The notes under the pieces were generated by a model, which searched no databases, was not told where the DNA came from, and saw only the letters and a program-made list of their open reading frames with translations. A DNA stretch of 64,000 nt from Comamonas sp009360615. GTDB lineage: Bacteria; Pseudomonadota; Gammaproteobacteria; Burkholderiales; Burkholderiaceae_C. The translations under genes and the position numbers were made by a program. Location of the stretch: the NCBI RefSeq assembly GCF_035784015.1, contig NZ_JALKOW010000001.1; one strand, written 5' to 3'. Shown here piece by piece: positions 16,637 through 24,981 of the stretch. Positions within the stretch are counted from its first letter, which is position 1. Each line of letters opens with the position of its first letter.

Positions 16637-18280
16637 ATGACCACCACTGCCTCTTCCGTTCAGACTGCTGCTGCCAGACCACATGGCTGGATGAGCACGC
16701 TGTTGCTAGTCCTTGCCGGCGGCCTGCAGGCTCTTTCGCTGGCCTGGCCCTGGGCTCGCGGCCAGGGTGACGGCTGGTTGAGCCTGGCCGGAGGCTATGG
16801 CCGTCCGATGTGGTGGCTGCAGATTCTGTCCCTGGCGGTGCTGGTCCATGCACTGCTGGGGGCTCGCACCGCCGGCCGGGCGGCAGGCCGGGCCTGGCTG
16901 TTCGGCTTGGCCTGGCTGGTTGCCACCTTCTGGTGGCTATTCATCTCCATGCACACCTATGGCGGCCTCGCGGCACCTCTGGCGGTGGCTGCCGTTCTGG
17001 CACTCGCGGGCTTTCTGGGCTGCTATTACGCCGTGGCCGCATGGTGTTTCAAGCATCTGGTGCAGGTCCCTGCCGCGCTGTCAACCCTGGTTTTTGCAGC
17101 ACTGTGGACCCTGGCCGAGCTGGCACGCGGCTGGCTCTGGACCGGTTTCCCCTGGGGGGCCGGCGGCTATGCCCATGTGGAAGGCCCCCTGGCCGTGCTG
17201 CCGCGCTGGATAGGCGTCTACGGCACCGGGTTTGTCGCGGCCTGGGCTGCGGCCTGGCTGGCGCTGCTGGTCTGGCGCGCCCAGACCCGGTCCGCAGTGC
17301 TGAAATCCGGGCCGGCCCTGGTCTGCGCCCTGGCCCTGGGCCTGGCATGGGGAGGGTTGTGGTGGTCGCGCGACACCGTCGCGGGGGCTTCCGACCCGCA
17401 GACCGGCATGAGCGTGGAGCTGCTGCAGGGCAATATTCCCCAGGATGAGAAGTTTGAAATGGGCTCGGGCGTCGTGGTGGCGTTGCGCTGGTATGCCCAG
17501 CAGCTGCATGACGCCAGGGCGCAACTGGTCGTGGCACCCGAGACAGCCATTCCGCTGCTGCCCCAGCAGCTTCCCGAGGGCTATCTGGACTTCGTGCGTG
17601 CACCTTTTGTCGCCAAGGACTCCCGCCGTGCGGCGCTGGTGGGGCTTCCGCTGGGCAACTGGGACCAGGGCTTCACCAACACGGTCGAAGGCTGGCTGCC
17701 TGGGCAGGACCGTCCATATCAATACGACAAGCACCATCTGGTGCCGTTTGGGGAGTTCATTCCACCCATGTTCCGCTGGTTCACCGAGCTCATGAATATC
17801 CCGCTCGGCGACTTCAACCGCGGCGCACTGGGCCAGCCTTCCATGAACTGGGCGGGCGAGCGCCTGTCACCGAATATCTGCTACGAGGATCTTTTCGGCG
17901 AAGAGCTGGCAGCCCATTTCGGCCATGCGGCGACGGCTCCCACGGTGCTGGTGAATCTCAGCAATATCGGCTGGTTCGGGGATTCCGTGGCCATTGATCA
18001 GCATCTGTCAATCAGCCGCATGCGAACGCTGGAGTTCGAGCGCCCCATGTTGCGCGCGACGAACACCGGCGCCACGGTGGTGATCGATCACAGGGGGCAA
18101 CTGGTGAAAGCACTGGCGCCGTTCGAGCGCGCGGTGCTGCAGGGGCGGGTTCAGGGGCGCGAGGGGCTGACGCCTTATGCGCGCTGGGTGCATGCCTTGG
18201 GCCTGACGCCTCTGACGCTGCTGTGCCTTGTGCTCTGTGCCTTGGCCTGGCGGCCGTCCAAAAGGCCGGGTAAGGCGTAG
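16637..18280 (+). CDS. lnt: Apolipoprotein N-acyltransferase
   Basis: Inner-membrane enzyme that adds the third acyl chain to lipoproteins. 547 residues. Several hydrophobic helices occupy residues 18-245. A periplasmic nitrilase-like domain follows with the catalytic triad E302 (VVAPETAIPLLP), K365 (YQYDKHHLVPFGEF) and C415 (SPNICYEDLFGE), then a final transmembrane helix near the C-terminus. The ATG at 16637 is chosen because any earlier start would include the terminator hairpin. Confidence 0.95.
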   Translation: MTTTASSVQTAAARPHGWMSTLLLVLAGGLQALSLAWPWARGQGDGWLSLAGGYGRPMWWLQILSLAVLVHALLGARTAGRAAGRAWLFGLAWLVATFWWLFISMHTYGGLAAPLAVAAVLALAGFLGCYYAVAAWCFKHLVQVPAALSTLVFAALWTLAELARGWLWTGFPWGAGGYAHVEGPLAVLPRWIGVYGTGFVAAWAAAWLALLVWRAQTRSAVLKSGPALVCALALGLAWGGLWWSRDTVAGASDPQTGMSVELLQGNIPQDEKFEMGSGVVVALRWYAQQLHDARAQLVVAPETAIPLLPQQLPEGYLDFVRAPFVAKDSRRAALVGLPLGNWDQGFTNTVEGWLPGQDRPYQYDKHHLVPFGEFIPPMFRWFTELMNIPLGDFNRGALGQPSMNWAGERLSPNICYEDLFGEELAAHFGHAATAPTVLVNLSNIGWFGDSVAIDQHLSISRMRTLEFERPMLRATNTGATVVIDHRGQLVKALAPFERAVLQGRVQGREGLTPYARWVHALGLTPLTLLCLVLCALAWRPSKRPGKA

Positions 18281-18498
18281 TGGCGCGCACGGAATAAGCC
18301 ATGCCGGCCTCAGAGGCTGTGGCATTTGTGGCAGAGTCTTGGGCCTGAAAACGGGTATTGTGTCCCGGGTAGGGCTGCGAGCCTTGATAATCCCATGTTG
18401 TACCGCCCGCAGTGCGCGCGCGCAGAGGCTCGGGTCCCGTCACCCCAAATATAGAGTAACAGGTAGCTTGCACAGGCTGCCGCGGAGCAATTGAGAGA

Positions 18499-19023
18499 AT
18501 GGCTGAATCTTTTTCCTACGAACAACTGATCGCTTCCGGTGAAGGCAAGCTGTTTGGTCCCGATAGCGGACGCCTGCCCCTGCCTCCCATGCTGATGTTT
18601 GATCGCATCACGCATATCGACGAGGACGGCGGTGCCCATGGTCTGGGCAAGATTGTTGCGGAACTGGACGTCAAGCCCGATCTGTGGTTCTTTGATTGCC
18701 ACTTCCGAGGCGACCCCGTGATGCCCGGCTGCCTGGGCCTGGACGCCATGTGGCAACTGATCGGCTTTTACCTGACCTGGCTGCGCCTGCCCGGTCGCGG
18801 CCGCGCACTGGGTGCGGGTGAAGTCAAGTTCACTGGCGAAGTGGGCCCCGATGTCAAACTCGTGACATATGAAATTGATATCAAGCGAGTCATCAAGCGC
18901 AAGCTGAACATGGCCATCGGCGACGCACGCCTGCTGGCCGACGGCAAGGAAATTTACGTGGCCAATGACCTGCGCGTGGGTCTGTTCCTGCGTGAAGGTG
19001 ATGCCAAGGGAACGGCAGCATGA
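18499..19023 (+). CDS. fabA: 3-hydroxydecanoyl-ACP dehydratase/isomerase
   Basis: Hot-dog-fold enzyme that dehydrates 3-hydroxydecanoyl-ACP and isomerises trans-2 to cis-3 decenoyl-ACP, the branch point for unsaturated fatty acids. 174 residues versus 172 in E. coli. Catalytic H68 (DCHFRGDPVMPG) and D82 (CLGLDAMWQ) are present, as is the start phrase SFSYEQLIASGEGKLFGP. It overlaps fabB by 4 bases (ATGA), indicating translational coupling. Confidence 0.96.
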   Translation: MAESFSYEQLIASGEGKLFGPDSGRLPLPPMLMFDRITHIDEDGGAHGLGKIVAELDVKPDLWFFDCHFRGDPVMPGCLGLDAMWQLIGFYLTWLRLPGRGRALGAGEVKFTGEVGPDVKLVTYEIDIKRVIKRKLNMAIGDARLLADGKEIYVANDLRVGLFLREGDAKGTAA

Positions 19024-20243
19024 GCAAGAAGCGGGTAGTGATCACGGGCGCGGGCATTGTCTCGTGCATCGGCAATGACCTGGCGACGGTGGAGGCCTCG
19101 CTGCGCGAGGGCAAGAGCGGTATCAAGGCCATGCCCCGGTTCACGGAACTGGGCATGCGGTCCCAGGTGGCAGGCATTCCCGAGATCGATATCGAGGCGC
19201 GCATCGACCGCAAGCAGCTGCGTTTCATGGGCGATGCTGCGGCTTATTCGCAGATCGCCCTCGAAGACGCGATCCAGCAAGCCGGTCTCACGCCCGAACA
19301 GGTCAGCAACCCGCGCACCGGTCTGATCATGGGCTCGGGTGGCGGCTCCCCGGCCAATCAGATCGAAGCAGCCGATACGCTGCGTGAAAAAGGGATCCGC
19401 CGCGTCGGTCCCTATCAGGTCACGCGCTGCATGAGCTCCACGGTGTCGGCCTGCCTGGCGACCAACTTCAAGGTCAAGGGCATCAACTACTCCATCACCT
19501 CGGCCTGCTCCACGTCGGCCCACTGTATCGGGGCCGCAGCCCAGCAGATCGCCTGGGGCATGCAGGATGTGATGTTTGCCGGCGGCGGCGAAGAGCTGTC
19601 CTGGGGCATGTCGCTGCTGTTCGACGGCATGGGAGCCATGTCCAGCAAGTACAACGAGACACCCGAGAAGGCCTCGCGTGCCTACGATGCCAACCGCGAC
19701 GGTTTCGTGATCGCCGGCGGCGGCGGTGCGGTGGTGCTCGAAAGCCTGGACCATGCGCTGGCGCGCGGTGCCCACATCCTGGCCGAAGTGGTGGGCTTTG
19801 GTGCCACCAGCGATGGCGAGGACATGGTCGCGCCCTCGGGCGATGGCGCCATCGCCTGCATGAAGCAGGCCATGGAAACCGTGGATGCGCCGATCGACTA
19901 CATCAACACCCACGGCACATCGACCCCCGTGGGCGACATGCAGGAAGTTCGCGCCATGCGCGAGCTGTTCGGGGACCAGGTGCCTCCGTTCTCGTCCACC
20001 AAGTCGCTGACCGGTCACTCGCTGGGTGCGACCGGTGTGCAGGAGGCGATTTACTGCCTGATCATGCTGAACAAGGGCTTTATCGCAGGGTCCGTGAACG
20101 TGGAGACCCCCGACCCGTTGCTGGGCGACATGCCTCTGGTCACCCGCACCCGCGATGCCGAACTCAAGACCGTGCTGTCCAACAGCTTCGGCTTTGGCGG
20201 CACCAATGCCTCCCTGGTGCTCAAGCGCTGGGAAGGCCGGTAA
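19020..20243 (+). CDS. fabB: 3-oxoacyl-ACP synthase I
   Basis: Elongating ketoacyl-ACP synthase needed with FabA for unsaturated fatty acids. 407 residues versus 406 in E. coli. The catalytic triad is C163 (SITSACSTSAHCIG), the histidine in INTHGTSTPVGD (near 299) and the histidine in SLTGHSLGATG (near 334). The FabB-type active-site context and the fabA partner separate it from FabF. A terminator follows 18 bases after the stop. Confidence 0.96.
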   Translation: MSKKRVVITGAGIVSCIGNDLATVEASLREGKSGIKAMPRFTELGMRSQVAGIPEIDIEARIDRKQLRFMGDAAAYSQIALEDAIQQAGLTPEQVSNPRTGLIMGSGGGSPANQIEAADTLREKGIRRVGPYQVTRCMSSTVSACLATNFKVKGINYSITSACSTSAHCIGAAAQQIAWGMQDVMFAGGGEELSWGMSLLFDGMGAMSSKYNETPEKASRAYDANRDGFVIAGGGGAVVLESLDHALARGAHILAEVVGFGATSDGEDMVAPSGDGAIACMKQAMETVDAPIDYINTHGTSTPVGDMQEVRAMRELFGDQVPPFSSTKSLTGHSLGATGVQEAIYCLIMLNKGFIAGSVNVETPDPLLGDMPLVTRTRDAELKTVLSNSFGFGGTNASLVLKRWEGR

Positions 20244-20261
20244 GCTGCAGCCTTGGATCGC

Positions 20262-20296
20262 AAGCCCGCTTGGCCTCGAGGTAAGCGGGCTTTTTT
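20262..20296 (+). terminator. Rho-independent terminator of fabA-fabB
   Basis: Arms aagcccgctt and aagcgggctt with an 11-base loop, followed by six T. It ends 24 bases before gmhB. Confidence 0.9.
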
Positions 20297-20320
20297 CTGT
20301 CATCGTCTACCGTCTCTCTC

Positions 20321-20908
20321 ATGAAGATCGCAATTCTTGACCGTGATGGCACCCTGAACCAATGGGGTGCACAAGGCTTCATTGGACGGCCCGATGAATG
20401 GGTTGCAGTCCCCAGTGCGCTGGAGGCGGTTTCGCGCCTGAACCGTGCCGGCTGGCATGTGGTGGTCGCCACCAATCAGCCGGGGCTGGGCCGCGGACTG
20501 TTCGATGTGATCGAGCTCAATGCCGTGCATGCCAAGATGCATCGGGAGATGGCTGCCGTCGGTGCGCGAGTGGAGGCTGTATTTTTTTGCCCGCACGCTC
20601 CCGATGAAGACTGCCAGTGTCGCAAGCCTGGCGCGGCGCTGTTCGAGCAGATCGCCGACCGCTACGGTGCGGAAGGCCATGAGATCTGGGCCATTGGCAG
20701 CGGTGTCGAGCATCTGCAGGCGGGTCAGGCCCTGGGGGCCCATCTGGTGTTTGTGGAGTCCACTGCCAGGCCCGAGTTCAGTGGCGATGCCGATCTTCCC
20801 GAAGGCAGCGAGCGCTATCCCGATCTGGAGGCCGTGGTGAACAGGCTGCTGCCGCTTGGGGGGGATGAGGATGCTCAGCCCCTGGATTCGGCGCCTGCCC
20901 CGCATTGA
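20321..20908 (+). CDS. gmhB: D-glycero-beta-D-manno-heptose-1,7-bisphosphate 7-phosphatase
   Basis: HAD-superfamily phosphatase in ADP-heptose synthesis for the LPS inner core. 195 residues. The nucleophile motif is ILDRDGTLN (D7, D9); motif II is in VVVATNQPG; a zinc-binding cluster typical of GmhB is CPHAPDEDCQC. The late motif IGSGVEHLQAG has a V where GmhB usually has D in GDxxxD, a change worth checking. It is followed by plsC. Confidence 0.88.
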   Translation: MKIAILDRDGTLNQWGAQGFIGRPDEWVAVPSALEAVSRLNRAGWHVVVATNQPGLGRGLFDVIELNAVHAKMHREMAAVGARVEAVFFCPHAPDEDCQCRKPGAALFEQIADRYGAEGHEIWAIGSGVEHLQAGQALGAHLVFVESTARPEFSGDADLPEGSERYPDLEAVVNRLLPLGGDEDAQPLDSAPAPH

Positions 20909-20949
20909 GTTCGGGTTTCAGGTCAAAATAGACTCAACGGCTTGAAAGA

Positions 20950-20970
20950 GCAGCGCAAGCTGCTATGTTT
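20950..20970. repeat. Half-copy of dispersed repeat upstream of plsC
   Basis: agcagcgcaagctgctatgtt resembles the right arm of the paired elements (caagcgcaagcagctatcaaa). It is degenerate; it overlaps the region just before the plsC reading frame and supports the later plsC start. Confidence 0.4.
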
Positions 20971-21039
20971 CTTGTCGATAACCGTGCCAAATCAATGGGC
21001 CAGGCCTCAGGTCTGCGCTCACGTCCTTCGATTGCTGTC

Positions 21040-21780
21040 ATGTCTCTGATTCGCTCTGTCCTCCACATGCTGTGGATGGCCATTACCGTCATTCCCTACA
21101 CCTTCGCAGTGCTGCTGGCCAAGTGGACCAGCGGCTCATCGACCAAGGCTTACAGCGCCGCCCGTGCCTGGCTCAAGCTGTCGGTGGACAGCGCCCGTGT
21201 GATCATGGGGGTGAGGTATCAGGTGGAGGGCATGGAGAATCTGCCTACCGATCCCAAGCAGGGGGTGGTGTTGCTGGTCAAGCACCAGTCCACCTACGAG
21301 ACGTTTCTGATGCCTTCCATCATGCCGCGTCCACTGGCCTATGTGTTCAAGAAGGAGCTGCTGAAGCTGCCGTTCTTTGGCTGGTCCATTGGCGCACTGG
21401 ACATGATTCACATCGACCGTGCCCAGCGTTCGCGCGCCTTCCACAAGGTGGTGGAACAGGGCAAGCGCCTGCTCGATCAGGGTATCTGGGTCATCATGTT
21501 TCCCGAAGGCACGCGAGTCAATCGTGGCGAAGTGGGAGAGTACAAGACCGGTGCAACCCGTCTGGCCATCATGACGGGTGTCCCCGTGGTGCCTATTGCC
21601 GTTACCTCGGCCAAGTGCTGGCCGCGCAAGGCTTTCATCAAAAAGCCCGGCGTGGTGGATGTGTCCATCGGCAAGCCCATTGCTTCGGTAGGTCGCAAGC
21701 ACGATGAACTGATGGCCGAGGTCGAGGCCTGGATCGAGTCCGAAATGCGGCGCCTGGACCCCGAGGCTTACCGTCGGTAA
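21040..21780 (+). CDS. plsC: 1-acyl-sn-glycerol-3-phosphate acyltransferase
   Basis: Inner-membrane enzyme making phosphatidic acid. 246 residues from ATG 21040; a longer reading to 20965 runs through repeat-like sequence. An N-terminal transmembrane segment (about 3-25) precedes the acyltransferase domain. Block I is VKHQSTYETF, an H(x)4E rather than the textbook H(x)4D. Block III is FPEGTRVNRGE. A further phrase is GVPVVPIAVTS. Confidence 0.92.
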   Translation: MSLIRSVLHMLWMAITVIPYTFAVLLAKWTSGSSTKAYSAARAWLKLSVDSARVIMGVRYQVEGMENLPTDPKQGVVLLVKHQSTYETFLMPSIMPRPLAYVFKKELLKLPFFGWSIGALDMIHIDRAQRSRAFHKVVEQGKRLLDQGIWVIMFPEGTRVNRGEVGEYKTGATRLAIMTGVPVVPIAVTSAKCWPRKAFIKKPGVVDVSIGKPIASVGRKHDELMAEVEAWIESEMRRLDPEAYRR

Positions 21781-21793
21781 AGCGCAATTGCCC

Positions 21794-22777
21794 ATGTCCA
21801 CAGGCGATCGCTTGCAGCAAGCTTGGCAATGGCTGGTGCCGCCTGTGGTGGAGGATGGGCAGGGCGGGCTCATGCCGCGCAAGCGCGGGCGCAGCGGCCC
21901 TGTGGTCACTGGGCAGCGTCTGGATCAGGCCGAGCTGGAATTTGAGAGAAATCAGATAGAAACTCCTGCCAGCATTGCGGTGGATGCTATTGATTCAGAG
22001 AAAAACGAGGCAGTGACATTCCTGGCGCATCCGTCGGCCAGCCACCGTGCCCGCTTGCAGGGGCGTGACGTGGCCTATCTGCTGCGTCGCTCGGCGCGCC
22101 GCAGCATTGGATTCAGCGTAGGGCAGCAAGGTCTCGAAGTCACCGCACCGCAATGGGTGGCCATGCGCGAGATCGAATCTGCGCTGCAGACCAAGGCAGG
22201 CTGGATCGTGCGCAAGCTGCAGGAAGCCGGCCAGCGACAGCAGATCAAGCAGGAGGCCCGCATTCTCTGGCAGGACGGGGGCGTGCTGGACTATCTGGGG
22301 CAGCCCATGACCTTGCGGCTGACAGGCGGATCAGCCTCCCTCCCGCGCACCAGCCATGCGCATCGAGAGCAGGGAGCCGGTGGCTCGCAAAGCCTGCATC
22401 TGCCTTTGTCCCCTGAGGCACCGGTTGCCCAGGTGCGTGCCGCCGTCCAGGCCTGGATACTGCGCGAGGCACGCAGCTATTTCACGGCCCGTATGCTGCA
22501 CTATGCCGCATTCATGGATGTGCGCTGGAATGCGCTGCGACTGACCAGTGCCAGCACGCGCTGGGGCAGCGCCAACAGCAGCGGGGTCATTCGCCTGAAC
22601 TGGCGGCTGATGCAGCACAGCCCGCAAATTATTGACTATGTGGTGGTGCATGAGCTCGCGCATCTGCACCACATGGATCACAGCCCCCAGTTCTGGGCGG
22701 TGGTGGCGCAGGTGCTGCCTGACTGGAAGCCGTTGCGCAGGGCGTTGAGAGACAGGCCTCTGCCCGTTTGGGAATAG
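21794..22777 (+). CDS. YgjP/SprT-like zinc metallopeptidase (M48-type, DUF45)
   Basis: 327 residues from ATG 21794. The C-terminal domain carries the zinc motif VVHELAHLHHMDHSPQFW (HExxH at about H286-H290, next histidines close by), typical of the YgjP family. The phrase STRWGSANSSGVIRLNW is also family-specific. The N-terminal 80 residues are less conserved. Bases 21940-22015 look compositionally different and resemble a degenerate copy of the dispersed repeat read in frame. Role unknown; relatives near plsC are common in beta-proteobacteria. Confidence 0.85.
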   Translation: MSTGDRLQQAWQWLVPPVVEDGQGGLMPRKRGRSGPVVTGQRLDQAELEFERNQIETPASIAVDAIDSEKNEAVTFLAHPSASHRARLQGRDVAYLLRRSARRSIGFSVGQQGLEVTAPQWVAMREIESALQTKAGWIVRKLQEAGQRQQIKQEARILWQDGGVLDYLGQPMTLRLTGGSASLPRTSHAHREQGAGGSQSLHLPLSPEAPVAQVRAAVQAWILREARSYFTARMLHYAAFMDVRWNALRLTSASTRWGSANSSGVIRLNWRLMQHSPQIIDYVVVHELAHLHHMDHSPQFWAVVAQVLPDWKPLRRALRDRPLPVWE

Positions 22778-22810
22778 GCGAAAGCGGCAATGAGCAAGAC
22801 AAGGAACGAT

Positions 22811-23227
22811 ATGAGCAATACGACCCCCATTCAACCCGCTGCCGGCTATGCGGGTGATGTGCCGGCAGAACTGGCCTGGCAGTGGCTGCAGGCCGGTGAA
22901 GCCGTGCTGGTCGATGTGCGCACCGATGCCGAACGGGAGTGGGTGGGCAAGGTGCCAGGCGCTGTCGCCGTCGCCTGGAAGCAATGGCCCGGTATGGTCG
23001 CCAATCCGAACTTTGATGCCGAGCTGCGAGCGGCAGTCCCCGAGGGCAAGAAGGTGGTGCTGCTGTGCCGCAGCGGTGTGCGCTCTGTTGCGGCGGCCCA
23101 GCGCGCAGCAGGCCTGGGCATGGAGGCCTACAACATTCTTGAAGGTTTTGAGGGTGATCTCGATGCCAGCGGCCAGCGCGGCCGGCTGGGAGGATGGCGC
23201 AAGCGCGGCCTGCCCTGGCATCAGTAA
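22811..23227 (+). CDS. Rhodanese-like sulfurtransferase
   Basis: 138-residue single-domain rhodanese. The active-site cysteine is C86 in VVLLCRSGVRS, with VLVDVRTDAEREWVG at 32-46 as the first conserved block. The ATG at 22811 is preferred because aaggaa lies 6 bases upstream. It would transfer sulfane sulfur from a donor to cyanide or a thiol; the physiological acceptor is unknown. It converges on galE. Confidence 0.88.
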   Translation: MSNTTPIQPAAGYAGDVPAELAWQWLQAGEAVLVDVRTDAEREWVGKVPGAVAVAWKQWPGMVANPNFDAELRAAVPEGKKVVLLCRSGVRSVAAAQRAAGLGMEAYNILEGFEGDLDASGQRGRLGGWRKRGLPWHQ

Positions 23228-23251
23228 TGCACAGGGCTTGGCCGGCAGCTT

Positions 23252-24262
23252 CTAGGCAGAGCGGTAGCCATTGGGGTTGCGGCTTTGCCAGCGCCAGGTG
23301 TCGGCACACATGGTGTCCAGGTCATGCTCGGCTTGCCAGCCCAGGGTTTTGAGGGCGTGCTCGGGATTGGCGTAATAGCTTGGCAGGTCGCCCGGGCGCC
23401 GCTCGGTGATGCCGTACGAAATGGTTTTGCCGCAGGCTCTCTCGAAGGCGTGCAAAACATCCAGCACGCTAAAACCCTTGCCGGTGCCCAAGTTGCAGGT
23501 CATGACTCCGGGCTGAAGCTTTTCCAGGGCCATGACATGTCCACGGGCAAGGTCCACAACATGGAGGTAGTCGCGCACTCCGGTGCCGTCCGGTGTGTTG
23601 TAGTCGCCGCCAAAGATCTGCAGCTTTTCGCGTCTTCCCACTGCAACCTGTGCGATGTAGGGTAGGAGATTGTTGGGAATATCTGCCGGGTCTTCGCCGA
23701 TCAAGCCGCTGGGATGCGCTCCGATGGGGTTGAAGTAGCGCAGAACGGCAACACGCCACTGGGCGTCCGAGTGCGCCAGGTCGGCGAGGATTTCCTCGGC
23801 CATGAGCTTGGTCCGCCCATAGGGATTCATGGCTGCAGTGGGGTGTCTTTCGTCATAGGGCAGGTATTGGGGAGTCCCGTAGACGGTGGCGGACGAGCTG
23901 AAGACCAGTCTGTGTATCGCCAGATTTTGCATTGCTCGAAGCAAGACCAGGGTTCCGTTGACATTGTTGTCGTAGTAGTCAACCGGCTGTGCGGAGGACT
24001 CGCCCACGGCTTTTTTGCCCGCGAGGTGCACGACGCTGTCGATGCCATGATCCCGCAATGCCTGCTCGAGCGCCGCCTGATCGCGGACGTCTCCATGGAT
24101 CACGGCAATGGTGCGTCCCGTGATTTGCTCCACGCGGCGGATCGCTTCAGGATGGCTGTTGCTGAAGTTGTCGAAAATCACGACTTCATGGCCTTTGCCA
24201 AGCAGTTCAATCGCGGTATGGCTGCCGATATAGCCGGCGCCGCCTGTGAGCAGAGTTTTCAT
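23252..24262 (-). CDS. galE: UDP-glucose 4-epimerase
   Basis: Interconverts UDP-glucose and UDP-galactose (possibly also the N-acetyl forms). 336 residues versus 338 in E. coli. NAD-binding GGAGYIGSH at residues 7-15; catalytic pattern YxxxK in NPYGRTK; SSATVYG supplies the serine/threonine. ATG 24262 is the correct start because GGAGYIG should be near the N-terminus. It probably supports LPS or O-antigen sugar supply. Confidence 0.95.
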   Translation of the reverse strand: MKTLLTGGAGYIGSHTAIELLGKGHEVVIFDNFSNSHPEAIRRVEQITGRTIAVIHGDVRDQAALEQALRDHGIDSVVHLAGKKAVGESSAQPVDYYDNNVNGTLVLLRAMQNLAIHRLVFSSSATVYGTPQYLPYDERHPTAAMNPYGRTKLMAEEILADLAHSDAQWRVAVLRYFNPIGAHPSGLIGEDPADIPNNLLPYIAQVAVGRREKLQIFGGDYNTPDGTGVRDYLHVVDLARGHVMALEKLQPGVMTCNLGTGKGFSVLDVLHAFERACGKTISYGITERRPGDLPSYYANPEHALKTLGWQAEHDLDTMCADTWRWQSRNPNGYRSA

Positions 24263-24290
24263 AAACGGCAGTCTAGCTTTTTCGACCATG

Positions 24291-24317
24291 AAAAAAGCGC
24301 TCGTCCGAGCGCTTTTT
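24291..24317 (-). terminator. Rho-independent terminator between lysM gene and galE
   Basis: aaaaagcgctcg and cgagcgcttttt form a perfect stem with a 2-3 base loop; on the minus strand it is followed by T residues. It separates the LysM gene transcript from galE. The symmetric A/T flanks could let it act in both directions. Confidence 0.85.
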
Positions 24318-24340
24318 GCGGCTGTATTCACAGAGCCAGA

Positions 24341-24811
24341 TTAGAGCGCCGGAATGCGCAGCTTCTGGCCGGGATAGATCTTGTCCGGGTTGCTGAGCAT
24401 GGGCTTGTTGGCTTCGAAAATCACGTTGTACTTGTTGGCGTCGCCATAGTACTTCCTGGAGATGGCCGACAGCGTGTCGCCACGCACCACATCGTGGTAC
24501 TGGGCTTCCGGCTCGGGGTTGGTAACCGTCATCAGGTTGTCCACGGACTGGACATTGGCGACATTGCCGCAGCACAGCGTCACCTTTTCCTTGATGGCCT
24601 GGGTGGGGGCGGTGCCGTTGACCGTGACCTTGCCCTGGGAGCCATCGAACAGAACCTGCAGATCGGATACGCCCAGATTCTGGGTGTTGATATAGCTGGC
24701 GATTGCCTGAGCCGCCTTGGCATTCAAGTCTTCGCCCGGGGCCGCCGCATGTGCGTCGCTGCCGCCAAACAGTTTTTCTCCGGCTTCCTTGATGAAACTG
24801 AACAGACCCAT
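24341..24811 (-). CDS. BON and LysM domain protein (Kbp/YgaU-like)
   Basis: 156 residues. The short N-terminus is MGLFSFIKEAGEKLFG, then a BON domain (about 28-95; GKVTVNGTAPTQAIKEKV) and a C-terminal LysM domain (about 105-154; YHDVVRGDTLSAISRKYYG, ending YPGQKLRIPAL). Domain order and length match E. coli Kbp (YgaU), a cytoplasmic potassium-binding protein. There is no signal peptide, which fits a cytoplasmic role despite the LysM name. Potassium binding is inferred from homology. Confidence 0.88.
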   Translation of the reverse strand: MGLFSFIKEAGEKLFGGSDAHAAAPGEDLNAKAAQAIASYINTQNLGVSDLQVLFDGSQGKVTVNGTAPTQAIKEKVTLCCGNVANVQSVDNLMTVTNPEPEAQYHDVVRGDTLSAISRKYYGDANKYNVIFEANKPMLSNPDKIYPGQKLRIPAL

Positions 24812-24981
24812 GGTTTCGACTCCTCAAAAGTAGTGGAAGAAAGCGGTTCACTTTAGCGGCAAATCGACATGATTCCTTGCAGGATATGGACTGAGCGCTT
24901 TCTTTGACAATTTCCTGCAGGCTTGTAATGAATGTGACAAGCCACTGCCTGGCACGGACAAAAGTGCTGATAATCCGCCGC

